From: Clostridia bacterium
GTDB lineage: Bacteria > Bacillota_A > Clostridia > Oscillospirales > Acutalibacteraceae
DNA length: 5,145 nucleotides
Direction: 5' to 3'
NCBI GenBank assembly: GCA_024699005.1
Contig: JAILQN010000151.1
Span: 1 to 5,145, forward strand
Shown here: positions 1 through 5,145 of the stretch, one piece after another
How the letters are laid out: the number at the start of each line of letters is the position of its first letter
Numbering within the stretch: the first letter of the stretch is position 1
Notes under the pieces: model-generated
Database searches by the model: none
What the model saw: the letters and a program-made list of their open reading frames with translations, nothing else
Told to the model about the DNA's origin: nothing
Translations under genes and position numbers: made by a program

Positions 1-602
1 TGAGGGGGCTTTACAACTACGATTCCGACCTCGGGTCTTTACCAATGATCCTTCATTCCGAAGGACTGGTGTTTTCTCCGGCAGAAACGGATATGTCCAT
101 ACGCCCGGGCTGGTTCTGGCATGAAAAAGAAGAACCGCACAGCCTTGACCGGCTTTTTGATACGTATATCCGCACGGTAGGCGGCAATACGACCTTTAAT
201 CTGAACGTACCGCCGAACAGAGACGGCTTGTTTGACGAGCGCGACGTAAAAAGGCTTAAGGAACTCGGGCAGAAGATAAGAGATTCATTTGCTGATGATC
301 TTTCAGCTGATGCAAGGATAACGGTTATCGATCGGGATACGACTCATCCTGCATTTGTTCTTCATCTTCCGGAAAAAAGAAAAATCAAATACGTCGAATT
401 GGCTGAGCAGATTGAAAACGGTCAGCGAGTAGAGTTGTTTGCCATATATGACGGAGACGAGAACACCCGGGTCGCGTCTTACACAGGTACAACGATCGGG
501 AATAAGAAAATCGTCCCGCTTCAGATGGAAACGGATACCGTTACCGTTCAGATACGGGCTGCAAGAGGGAATATTCATGATATTTCTGTTGCGTTATATT
601 GA
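1..602 (+). CDS. Alpha-L-fucosidase, GH29 family (C-terminal part; 5' end outside window)
   Basis: This is the C-terminal part of a glycoside hydrolase family 29 alpha-L-fucosidase, which hydrolyses terminal alpha-linked L-fucose from glycans. The reading frame is open from position 3, so the in-frame ATG at 45 is internal and the true start lies upstream. The stretch PAETDMSIRPGWFWHEKEE (codons from about 78) followed by SLDRLFDTYIRTVGGN and FNLNVPPNRDGL is the end of the GH29 catalytic barrel. The Glu of PAETD (84-86) lies in the region that carries the acid/base in some GH29 enzymes, recalled from the family and not proven here. From about codon 95 after position 45, the phrases VELAEQIENGQRVE, GTTIGNKK and a terminal beta-rich stretch match the C-terminal beta-sandwich domain. 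The nucleophile Asp and any signal peptide are upstream and cannot be judged. The next gene follows after 24 nt on the same strand, which suggests one operon. Confidence 0.93.
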   Translation, partial: RGLYNYDSDLGSLPMILHSEGLVFSPAETDMSIRPGWFWHEKEEPHSLDRLFDTYIRTVGGNTTFNLNVPPNRDGLFDERDVKRLKELGQKIRDSFADDLSADARITVIDRDTTHPAFVLHLPEKRKIKYVELAEQIENGQRVELFAIYDGDENTRVASYTGTTIGNKKIVPLQMETDTVTVQIRAARGNIHDISVALY

Positions 603-626
603 AGAGAATATACCAGAGGTTTTATT

Positions 627-2117
627 ATGGAATTTTTGCGTTTTATAGGTTTGCCGGCGGCGGTTCGCAAGCTTATACTGATACTTGCTGCTGTTATAAT
701 CATTGCCGCATCGCCGTTTTCGAATTTTACAACTCCCGAGGAAGCATCAAAGTATATGCTCCCCGGCGATGAGACATTCTCCGATACTGTCGGCGGCGGC
801 TGGACAGTCGGATTTGCGAAGACGGTGCTCACTCCGGACGACGTAGGTGAAAAGACTTACTACATCGCCGGATATAATTCCAACAATCCTGCTGAAGGCG
901 TTCTGGATGATATGTACGCAAGAGCCGTTTATCTTGACGACAACACCGGACGCGGAGGCGTTGTACTCTGCGCTATCGACTGCGTAGGACTGAGCCGTCA
1001 TGATATCAATGAGATTAGAGCAGCCGTGATTGAAAGCGGAAAGATCCCCGACGTAAAATCTATCAATATCTGCGCAACGCATTCCCATTCCGCTATCGAT
1101 ACGCAGGGACTTTGGGGAAGATCATATTTCAGCGACGGCAAGGATAAGGATTTTCAGAATAACCTGAAAGAAAAGACAGCCGGAACGATCATAGCCGCGT
1201 ATGAAGCACGGCGATCCGGAAATCTGTATTACGGTACGGCGGATATCGCCGACAAGCTTGCCGACACAAGGACCCCTGTAGACTACAATCCTCTTCTGAC
1301 AAGGTTCCGTTTTGCTCCCGCAGACGGCGGCGCGGATATTTACATCGTCAATATGTCCTGTCATCCTGAACTGCTGGGCAGAGGTACTAAAAACGTCAGC
1401 GCGGATTTCCCGGCATATATGGGACGTGAAACAGAAAAACAGACCGGCGGCGAATTCATGTTCATCAACGGCGCGATCGGAGGTCAGATTTCCTCCGACA
1501 GGATCGACGACGTTCTGAAAGACCCTGATCTCGACTGCGAAGCGTATATGAAGGAATACGGCAGAGAAATAGGTGAGATCGTCGTGGGGATCACAGACGA
1601 AAAAGAGATAACTCCGCTTCTTAATATCAAATCGCAGAGCGTTTCGATCGAGTGTGAGAATACAATATTCAAGCTCGGAAAAATCATAAAGATACTGAAT
1701 AACGATATAGAAAAAAAGAAGTTCAGTACACAGATGAATATCCTGACGGAAATCTCCTATATGGAACTCGGCGAAAAGCAGATCGGCATGTTCCTGATAC
1801 CCGGAGAAATGTATTCCGAGCTTTACAGCGGAAATTTCCTTCCTGCCGAAGAATCAGCCAACGGTTTCGACGCAGAATATAAAGTTCTCTCCGAAATGAC
1901 GGACTGCGAATACAGCTTTGTGGTCGGGCTGTGCAACGACGCTCTTGGCTATATCATTCCGGATAACGACTTTCTTAACAACGAATGGCTGGGTTTCTTT
2001 GATATCTGCAAGGATCAGTTCGGCAGGACGCATTATGAGGAAACGAATTCAGTCGGCCCGAATGAAGCGGGAGTCATCCTTGAGAGCATGGACTCGCTTA
2101 TAGCTTCGACGAAATAA
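627..2117 (+). CDS. Membrane-anchored neutral/alkaline ceramidase-family hydrolase
   Basis: This 496-residue protein has the fold signature of the neutral/alkaline non-lysosomal ceramidase N-terminal domain, a zinc amidase that in characterised members cleaves the N-acyl bond of ceramide. Residues 14-30 form one hydrophobic segment after a short basic stretch, so it is an N-terminal anchor or uncleaved signal with the enzyme outside the cell. Candidate zinc and active-site residues are His152 and His154 (ATHSHSAID), His246 (MSCHPELLG), Glu394 (IPGEM) and Tyr470 (HYEETNSVGP). The segment FINGAIGGQISS (279-290) occupies the place of the nucleophile motif GDVSPN of Pseudomonas ceramidase, with Ser289 as the aligned serine. 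The protein is shorter than classical ceramidases (about 650-750 residues) and seems to lack their C-terminal immunoglobulin-like domain. AGAGG at 615-619, 7 nt before the ATG, supports the start, and the gene ends in tandem TAA TAA. The fold is confident, but ceramide as substrate is not; a different amide or ester is possible. Confidence 0.85.
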   Translation: MEFLRFIGLPAAVRKLILILAAVIIIAASPFSNFTTPEEASKYMLPGDETFSDTVGGGWTVGFAKTVLTPDDVGEKTYYIAGYNSNNPAEGVLDDMYARAVYLDDNTGRGGVVLCAIDCVGLSRHDINEIRAAVIESGKIPDVKSINICATHSHSAIDTQGLWGRSYFSDGKDKDFQNNLKEKTAGTIIAAYEARRSGNLYYGTADIADKLADTRTPVDYNPLLTRFRFAPADGGADIYIVNMSCHPELLGRGTKNVSADFPAYMGRETEKQTGGEFMFINGAIGGQISSDRIDDVLKDPDLDCEAYMKEYGREIGEIVVGITDEKEITPLLNIKSQSVSIECENTIFKLGKIIKILNNDIEKKKFSTQMNILTEISYMELGEKQIGMFLIPGEMYSELYSGNFLPAEESANGFDAEYKVLSEMTDCEYSFVVGLCNDALGYIIPDNDFLNNEWLGFFDICKDQFGRTHYEETNSVGPNEAGVILESMDSLIASTK

Positions 2118-2127
2118 TAATATGAGT

Positions 2128-2159
2128 GGGGCTGTAAAAAATGCGTTTTTTACAGCCCC
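2128..2159. terminator. Perfect 14 bp stem with TGCG loop, probable terminator of the fucosidase/ceramidase-like operon
   Basis: GGGGCTGTAAAAAA (2128-2141) pairs without mismatch with TTTTTTACAGCCCC (2146-2159) around the tetraloop TGCG. It begins 10 nt after the ceramidase-like stop codon, where a terminator is expected. Unlike a standard intrinsic terminator there is no U-tract after the stem; the six U residues are in the inner part of the 3' arm. The hairpin is symmetric, so it would form in transcripts from either strand. It is also the left terminus of the repeat element, and terminator activity is inferred only. Confidence 0.55.
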
Positions 2160-2414
2160 TGTGAAATGCGTCTTCGGCGCGTGAATTGCACTTCTTGCAT
2201 GAATTGACCGCAGGAAACCTGCGGTCGTGAATTGCGCTGACGCGCATTTTTTCATATTTCAAAAGGTCATTTATTAACATTTTAATATGGGTGCGGGCTT
2301 TGCCCGCCCTTAATGCGTCGCTACGCGACGCAATTCACGCCGCGTAGCGGCAATTCACGGCGACAGCCGATTCACGACGTGAAGCGTCAATTCATCGACT
2401 TTTTTTACAGTCCC
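2128..2414. repeat. MITE-like intergenic element: terminal inverted repeats enclosing hairpin arrays with GTGAATTG spacers
   Basis: This element nearly fills the 307 bp gap between the convergent stop codons. The ends are imperfect inverted repeats: GGGGCTGTAAAAAA at 2128-2141, and at 2401-2414 the complement of GGGACTGTAAAAAA (13 of 14 match). The left half reads GTGAATTG or close variants at 2161-2168, 2181-2188, 2199-2206 and 2227-2234; the right half reads the complement CAATTCAC or variants at 2331-2338, 2351-2358, 2369-2375 and 2388-2395. Between these spacers lie short stems of unrelated sequence: 2206-2226 (9 bp, loop AAA), 2233-2246 (5 bp), 2314-2332 (8 bp, loop TAC), 2339-2351 (5 bp, loop GTA), 2358-2369 (4 bp) and 2376-2388 (4 bp). 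A GCGGGC-TTT-GCCCGC hairpin sits at 2293-2307 beside an AT-rich core (about 2246-2290). No obvious target-site duplication is seen and no protein is encoded. Similar hairpin arrays occur in other Clostridia as far as I recall, but this is unchecked. Confidence 0.75.
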
Positions 2415-2424
2415 GATCTTCCTT

Positions 2425-3255
2425 TTACTTGCAGTTTCTATCCCATTCTTCCCGGGCGAGCAGATTCACGTGCCCGACGCGTGTTTCCCCCAGCTGCGGG
2501 ACCGGCAAGTCTTTTGTCGTCCACTGATAACGGAAGCCCAGCTTTTCCTGTACACGCTTTGATTTTTCGTTGCCGTCGTAATATCCGCACCATATCCTCT
2601 TAAGGTCCAGGTTCTCGAACGCGTGACGAAGAAGCTCGCGCGCGGCTTCCGGGACAAGACCCTGCCCCCAGTAAGGCACGCCTATCCAGTAGCCCAGTTC
2701 CGCCTCGTCTTCTTTTTTAGCAAGATCGTTCCGGTGCAGTCCTATACTGCCGACAGGCAGTCCGGTTTCTTTCAGAACGATGGCGTAGGTTTCCTGCGCC
2801 ATAAGGACGTCATGAATTATCTGCCGGCTGTTTTCAGCGCTTGTATGGACCGGCCAGCCGGCAGCCGGCCCCACGCCGGGATCTTTCGCGTATTTGTAAC
2901 ACTCTTCAGCGTCCGATTCCTCCCACGGCCTCAGGATTAATCTTTCGGTTTCATGCCGTCCGGTTCTTTTTGTCTCATCATACCGGGTCAGAAGATCAGA
3001 AATCCCGTCCTCGGAAAGAACTCCTCTTTTCAGGCTCTTGGGCAAAAGCCCTGCTTCGTCGTCTGCAAAATCCTTTTTCCAGAGGGGGCTTGTGTAATAT
3101 GTCTCGAGAGACGCCGTAAGTGAAGACAATCTGTCACTGTCAGGATCGGACTCTAACAGAGAGTTTGCTTCATCCAGTATTTTTTCATATTCCGTGATCC
3201 GCTCAATCTGCGAATCAAAATTATAGATATCACTTATTTTTGTATCCTCAGACAT
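2425..3255 (-). CDS. DUF4298 domain fused to a RimJ-type GNAT N-acetyltransferase
   Basis: This 276-residue protein has two parts. Residues about 14-96 match the small DUF4298 domain, with [14 protein letters not shown] (17-30), [12 protein letters not shown] (51-62) and the diagnostic [20 protein letters not shown] (66-85). Residues about 102-272 form a GNAT acetyltransferase of the RimJ/Acetyltransf_3 type: an opening [15 protein letters not shown] (101-115), the core strand and acetyl-CoA loop in [19 protein letters not shown] (186-204), and [15 protein letters not shown] (229-243). Such enzymes transfer acetyl groups from acetyl-CoA to amines of proteins or small molecules; the target here cannot be told. 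DUF4298 has no known function and is usually found as a protein of about 100 residues. The start is supported by GGGAG at 3263-3267, 7 nt upstream. The first 8 bp overlap the end of the upstream sugar acetyltransferase gene, which suggests translational coupling. The protein is probably cytoplasmic. Confidence 0.88.
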   Translation of the reverse strand: MSEDTKISDIYNFDSQIERITEYEKILDEANSLLESDPDSDRLSSLTASLETYYTSPLWKKDFADDEAGLLPKSLKRGVLSEDGISDLLTRYDETKRTGRHETERLILRPWEESDAEECYKYAKDPGVGPAAGWPVHTSAENSRQIIHDVLMAQETYAIVLKETGLPVGSIGLHRNDLAKKEDEAELGYWIGVPYWGQGLVPEAARELLRHAFENLDLKRIWCGYYDGNEKSKRVQEKLGFRYQWTTKDLPVPQLGETRVGHVNLLAREEWDRNCK

Positions 3256-3865
3256 TCAGATTCTCCCAATCGATTTTTTCATCTTTGCAGCAGTATATAT
3301 GGTCGCGTTCGCCGATCTCTCTTATGATGCGGCATGGGTTGCCTGCCGCGACGACGTTATCCGGAATATCTTTCGTTACAACGCTCCCTGCGCCGATCAC
3401 GCTGTTCCGGCCGATGCTCACGCCGGGAACTATTACGGTATTTGCCCCTATCCATACGTTGTCGCTTATATGCACGTCTTTATTATACTGCAGAGCTTTT
3501 GAACGCAGTTCCGGATCAACGGGATGATTTGCCGTTGCCACCGTCACGTTCGGCCCGAACAGTACTTTATCGCCTATATAAATATGACCGTCGTCCACAA
3601 GAGTAAGGTTTGAATTTGCGTATATCCCCGATCCCCAGTGCGTGTGATGTCCGCCCCAGTTTGCGCGAAAGGGGAGTTCGATATAATTATCCTCACCGCA
3701 TTCTGCAAATACGGATTTCATGTATTCTGTTTTTGCGTTGATATCAGACGGTCTGAGCTGATTGAATTCCCAAAGTCTGTCAAGGTAGGGGAACTGCTCA
3801 TCCATGATCTCCGGATCGGTCGGATCATATATCAGTCCTTTTATCATGCGTTCGTATTGTGTCAC
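3248..3865 (-). CDS. LacA/Maa-like sugar O-acetyltransferase (left-handed beta-helix)
   Basis: This 205-residue protein is a maltose/galactoside O-acetyltransferase, which moves an acetyl group from acetyl-CoA to a sugar hydroxyl in the cytoplasm as a trimer. An N-terminal Maac-like helical domain (about 1-55, [10 protein letters not shown]...) precedes the hexapeptide-repeat beta-helix (about 70-180). [11 protein letters not shown] (82-92), [11 protein letters not shown] (111-121), DNVWIG (135-140) and [20 protein letters not shown] (156-175) align closely with E. coli LacA. His114 matches its catalytic His115, Asn84 its Asn85 and Trp138 its active-site tryptophan. Length agrees with LacA (203). 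The start is GTG (3863-3865), chosen because AGGAG lies 9 nt upstream at 3875-3879; the in-frame ATG six codons later has no comparable site. It is the first gene of a minus-strand operon and overlaps the GNAT fusion gene by 8 bp. The natural acceptor sugar is unknown, and no lac genes are nearby. Confidence 0.92.
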   Translation of the reverse strand: MTQYERMIKGLIYDPTDPEIMDEQFPYLDRLWEFNQLRPSDINAKTEYMKSVFAECGEDNYIELPFRANWGGHHTHWGSGIYANSNLTLVDDGHIYIGDKVLFGPNVTVATANHPVDPELRSKALQYNKDVHISDNVWIGANTVIVPGVSIGRNSVIGAGSVVTKDIPDNVVAAGNPCRIIREIGERDHIYCCKDEKIDWENLNV

Positions 3866-3874
3866 TGCGGTTTG

Positions 3875-3879
3875 CTCCT
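3875..3879 (-). promoter_or_regulatory. Shine-Dalgarno AGGAG that decides the GTG start of the sugar O-acetyltransferase
   Basis: On the minus strand AGGAG stands 9 nt before the GTG at 3865-3863. This favours the GTG over the ATG at 3847-3845 and adds six residues (MTQYER) that fit the usual start of the Maac domain. Confidence 0.7.
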
Positions 3880-3887
3880 GTCTGATT

Positions 3888-3893
3888 ATTTTA
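3888..3893 (-). promoter_or_regulatory. Weak candidate -10 box for the acetyltransferase operon
   Basis: TAAAAT on the minus strand lies in an AT-rich stretch 22 nt before the GTG start, upstream of the ribosome binding site. No good -35 box is seen at the expected distance, so this is only a tentative call. The 83-95 bp divergent intergenic region must hold the promoter of this operon unless it lies inside the methyltransferase gene. Confidence 0.25.
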
Positions 3894-3905
3894 TTGATTT
3901 CCGTG

Positions 3906-3934
3906 TTGATTTATTCCGATGTCGGTAGTAGACT
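3906..3934 (+). promoter_or_regulatory. Candidate sigma-A type promoter for the methyltransferase gene
   Basis: TTGATT (3906-3911) and TAGACT (3929-3934) are separated by 17 nt, and each matches the vegetative consensus at four of six positions. They sit 26 nt before the ATG at 3961. The position and spacing are right, but the boxes are weak matches and the call is by inspection only. Confidence 0.4.
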
Positions 3935-3950
3935 GTTTTTACTGATTTAT

Positions 3951-3954
3951 GGAG
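3951..3954 (+). promoter_or_regulatory. Shine-Dalgarno GGAG that sets the methyltransferase start at 3961
   Basis: GGAG at 3951-3954 lies 6 nt before ATG 3961. The in-frame ATG at 3949 overlaps this site and has no purine-rich stretch of its own upstream, so the longer reading frame with MEFI added is unlikely to be the main product. Confidence 0.7.
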
Positions 3955-3960
3955 TTCATT

Positions 3961-4722
3961 ATGAAAATAGATAATATTGATAAAGGACAATCCTTTGATT
4001 TCGGAAAAACGGCGGCGTCATATGCGGCTTTCAGAGATATTTATCCTGCTGAGCTGTACGACCGTCTGCGTTCGCTCGGAGTCGCTGCGAACGGAACGGC
4101 CTGGCTGGATCTCGGCACCGGTACCGGAGTGCTGCCGAAAAACTTATATAACCCCAATGCGGAGATCACAGGCGTGGATATCTCCGCCGAACAGATCGAG
4201 TACGCGCGTCAGGATGCGACGCTGAACGGATGGAATATTTCTTACAATGTCGCCCCTGCGGAAGAAACGGGATTGCCGTCTCGCAGTTTTGACGTCATCA
4301 CCGCCGCTCAGTGCTTCTGGTATTTTGACAGAGAAACCATACGGGAGGAAATCCGGCGGCTGCTGAAGCCTGGTGGACGGCTGATAAAAATAGCGATGGA
4401 TTGGGATCTTGCCGACCCTATCGCTGCGCAGAGCATCGGTCTTGTGCGGTCAATGAATCCGAAATGGACGGGCGGCAATGGAATCGGCGCTGATATTTAC
4501 GACGATATTTTCCCGGGGCAGAAGACGGAAACCTTTTATGCCGATATACCTTTTACCCGTGACAGCTGGCACGGACGGATGTGCGCGTGCCGCGGGACTC
4601 TCGCATCAATGGATGCTGATACCTTCGGGAAGTGGGAAGCAAAACATCAGGAATTACTGAAGGATCTTCCGGAGAACTTCACTGTCAGACATAAGATATA
4701 TTATTCGTGGTTTATTCTCTGA
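3961..4722 (+). CDS. Class I SAM-dependent methyltransferase
   Basis: This 253-residue protein has a Rossmann-type methyltransferase domain at about residues 20-145. Motif I, which binds S-adenosylmethionine, is LDLGTGTGVL (49-58); GVDIS (71-75) ends the second strand with the acidic residue that usually holds the ribose; SFDVITAAQCFWYFD (109-123) is motif IV; and LLKPGGRL (134-141) is the classic post-IV motif. The opening FDFGKTAASYAAFRDIYP (12-29) is typical of a group of UbiE/TMT1-like methyltransferases common in Clostridia, whose substrates are mostly unknown. The C-terminal part (about 150-253) is probably the substrate cap. ATG 3961 is preferred to ATG 3949 because GGAG lies 6 nt before it. 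The gene is divergent from the sugar acetyltransferase operon and its last 11 bp overlap the tail of the truncated GNAT gene on the other strand. No specific substrate can be assigned. Confidence 0.9.
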   Translation: MKIDNIDKGQSFDFGKTAASYAAFRDIYPAELYDRLRSLGVAANGTAWLDLGTGTGVLPKNLYNPNAEITGVDISAEQIEYARQDATLNGWNISYNVAPAEETGLPSRSFDVITAAQCFWYFDRETIREEIRRLLKPGGRLIKIAMDWDLADPIAAQSIGLVRSMNPKWTGGNGIGADIYDDIFPGQKTETFYADIPFTRDSWHGRMCACRGTLASMDADTFGKWEAKHQELLKDLPENFTVRHKIYYSWFIL

Positions 4723-5041
4723 TCAATGATCTCTCCGCTACAAGTTTAGCCCGCCCGTTCACGACAGCCCCGGAAATGACTTTGAATCCGTTTTTCAGCC
4801 AGAAGTGCGTGGACTGCGGATTTCCTTTGTCGATTGCAAGTCTGACTGCCGTTTTTCCTGTCTCTTTCAGATATCCGGCTGTTTCGCTGATGATCGAAGT
4901 GCCGATCTGTTTGCCCTGATATGACTTGTTCATCATGAAAAAGCCGATATAAGCAACGTCGGGTCTGGGATAACTAAAGAAACCGCAATAGTATCCACTA
5001 TACAAAATTACTAATATTGCAAAAGCAGGCAAAAACCACAC
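4712..5041 (-). pseudogene. 5'-truncated GNAT N-acetyltransferase remnant
   Basis: The frame from GTG 5041 gives 109 residues, but only about residues 16-109 (4712-4996) look like a GNAT enzyme: GYYCGFFSYPRPDVAYIGFF, then the acetyl-CoA binding segment NKSYQGKQIGTSIISE (38-53), RLAIDKGNPQSTHFWLKNGF (67-86) and a normal-looking C terminus. The N-terminal half of the fold, about 60-90 residues including the first strands and helices, is missing. In its place are about 15 hydrophobic residues (MWFLPAFAILVILYS) that do not resemble the family and probably come from reading intergenic DNA. The GTG start is only 10 nt from a terminator stem at 5052-5088, so there is no room for a promoter and I see no ribosome binding site. 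The usual R/Q-x-x-G-x-G/A motif reads QGKQIG, with the glycine before Ile-Gly replaced by Gln. The gene overlaps the methyltransferase gene tail-to-tail. A short functional protein is possible but less likely. Confidence 0.7.
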
Positions 5042-5051
5042 AAAGCAATCA

Positions 5052-5088
5052 AAAAATGGGCTGAGAAAAAGAAAATCAGCTCATTTTT
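5052..5088. terminator. Bidirectional intrinsic terminator
   Basis: ATGGGCTGA (5056-5064) pairs with TCAGCTCAT (5076-5084) around an 11 nt A-rich loop, with one G-U wobble. The stem is flanked by A residues from 5051 and T residues to 5088 that extend the pairing and give a U-tract in either direction. On the plus strand it would end transcripts reading through from the methyltransferase gene and shield the promoter that starts 4 nt further on. On the minus strand it would end a leftward transcript entering from beyond the window. Confidence 0.75.
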
Positions 5089-5091
5089 CTG

Positions 5092-5120
5092 TTGCAATTT
5101 ATGGGAAGGCGATGTATAAT
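5092..5120 (+). promoter_or_regulatory. Strong sigma-A type promoter pointing right, out of the window
   Basis: TTGCAA (5092-5097, four of six to TTGACA) and a perfect TATAAT (5115-5120) are separated by exactly 17 nt. It is the best promoter match in the window. It starts just after a terminator, so it should drive an independent gene whose coding region begins beyond position 5145. Confidence 0.75.
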
Positions 5121-5144
5121 AGTATCGAGGATATCCACAATACT
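5121..5144. promoter_or_regulatory. 24 bp imperfect palindrome over the start of transcription, probable operator
   Basis: AGTATCGAGGAT (5121-5132) and ATCCACAATACT (5133-5144) are inverted copies matching at 10 of 12 positions, centred on GGATATCC. The palindrome begins at the base after the -10 box, so a dimeric regulator bound here would cover the transcription start and block initiation. The regulator is not identifiable from the window; autoregulation by the downstream gene is possible. Confidence 0.55.
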
Positions 5145-5145
5145 T

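Larger units (their letters stand above)
4992..5143. repeat. Pair of 12 bp direct repeats, TATCCAC(T/A)ATAC
   Basis: TATCCACTATAC at 4992-5003 recurs as TATCCACAATAC at 5132-5143, 11 of 12 identical and 140 bp apart. The first copy lies exactly where GNAT similarity of the truncated gene begins; the second forms most of the right arm of the palindrome after the outward promoter. It could mark a rearrangement junction, be a second binding site of the same regulator, or be chance in AT-rich DNA. Confidence 0.4.

Noticed and set aside
2049..2280. Short minus-strand reading frames across the left half of the repeat element (60-68 codons)
   Set aside because: They run through the hairpin array and into the antisense of the ceramidase-like gene, have no ribosome binding site I can support and resemble no protein family.
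2161..2395. CRISPR array suggested by the regularly repeated GTGAATTG / CAATTCAC
   Set aside because: The repeated unit is only 8 nt, the intervening sequences are self-complementary and short, and the orientation inverts in the middle. None of this fits CRISPR repeats and spacers.
2118..2424. Insertion sequence with its own transposase
   Set aside because: The element is under 300 bp, contains no transposase-like reading frame and shows no clear target-site duplication. At most it is a non-autonomous element.
2313..2603. Plus-strand frame of 96 codons starting inside the right half of the repeat element
   Set aside because: Its first part translates hairpin repeats and the rest is antisense to the GNAT fusion gene, so it is a by-product of those sequences.
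3248..3865. lac operon membership for the LacA-like gene
   Set aside because: Catalytic residues match LacA, but no beta-galactosidase, permease or lac-type regulator is present, and Maa-type enzymes share these features.
3949..3960. Longer methyltransferase start at ATG 3949
   Set aside because: This ATG overlaps the GGAG ribosome binding site of ATG 3961 and has no site of its own, so the shorter 253-residue protein is preferred.

Overview
The window looks like chromosomal DNA from an anaerobic gut- or rumen-type Firmicute, probably class Clostridia (Oscillospiraceae-like). This is inferred from moderate GC, strong AGGAG-type ribosome binding sites, protein family content (GH29 fucosidase, ceramidase-like hydrolase, DUF4298, LacA-type acetyltransferase) and an intergenic repeat of hairpins separated by GTGAATTG. 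No rRNA, tRNA, CRISPR array, transposase or phage gene is visible.

Layout. (1) Positions 1-2117, plus strand: the 3' end of a GH29 alpha-L-fucosidase gene, then after 24 nt a 496-residue membrane-anchored protein of the neutral/alkaline ceramidase family. They form the end of an operon probably concerned with host- or plant-derived fucosylated glycoconjugates. (2) Positions 2118-2424: a gene-free convergent intergenic region almost filled by a ~287 bp repeat element. It has imperfect 14 bp terminal inverted repeats, two oppositely oriented arrays of small hairpins and an AT-rich core; its left end is a perfect 14 bp stem that may act as a terminator. (3) Positions 2425-3865, minus strand: a two-gene operon whose genes overlap by 8 bp, encoding a LacA/Maa-type sugar O-acetyltransferase (GTG start) and a fusion of a DUF4298 domain to a RimJ-like GNAT acetyltransferase. 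(4) Positions 3961-4722, plus strand and divergent from the operon: a class I SAM-dependent methyltransferase. (5) Positions 4712-5041, minus strand: a 5'-truncated GNAT acetyltransferase that overlaps the methyltransferase tail-to-tail and has no room for its own promoter, so it is read as a remnant. (6) Positions 5051-5145: a bidirectional terminator, then a near-consensus vegetative promoter pointing right out of the window, with a 24 bp imperfect palindrome directly after its -10 box that probably serves as an operator.

The fucosidase and ceramidase-like protein plausibly work together, and the two acetyltransferases are co-transcribed. Beyond that the segments look like independent transcription units and do not form one system. 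The items most worth following up are the repeat element, the DUF4298-GNAT fusion, the fucosidase/ceramidase-like pair and the promoter-operator at the right edge. I see no clear evidence of a wholly new defence or mobile system.
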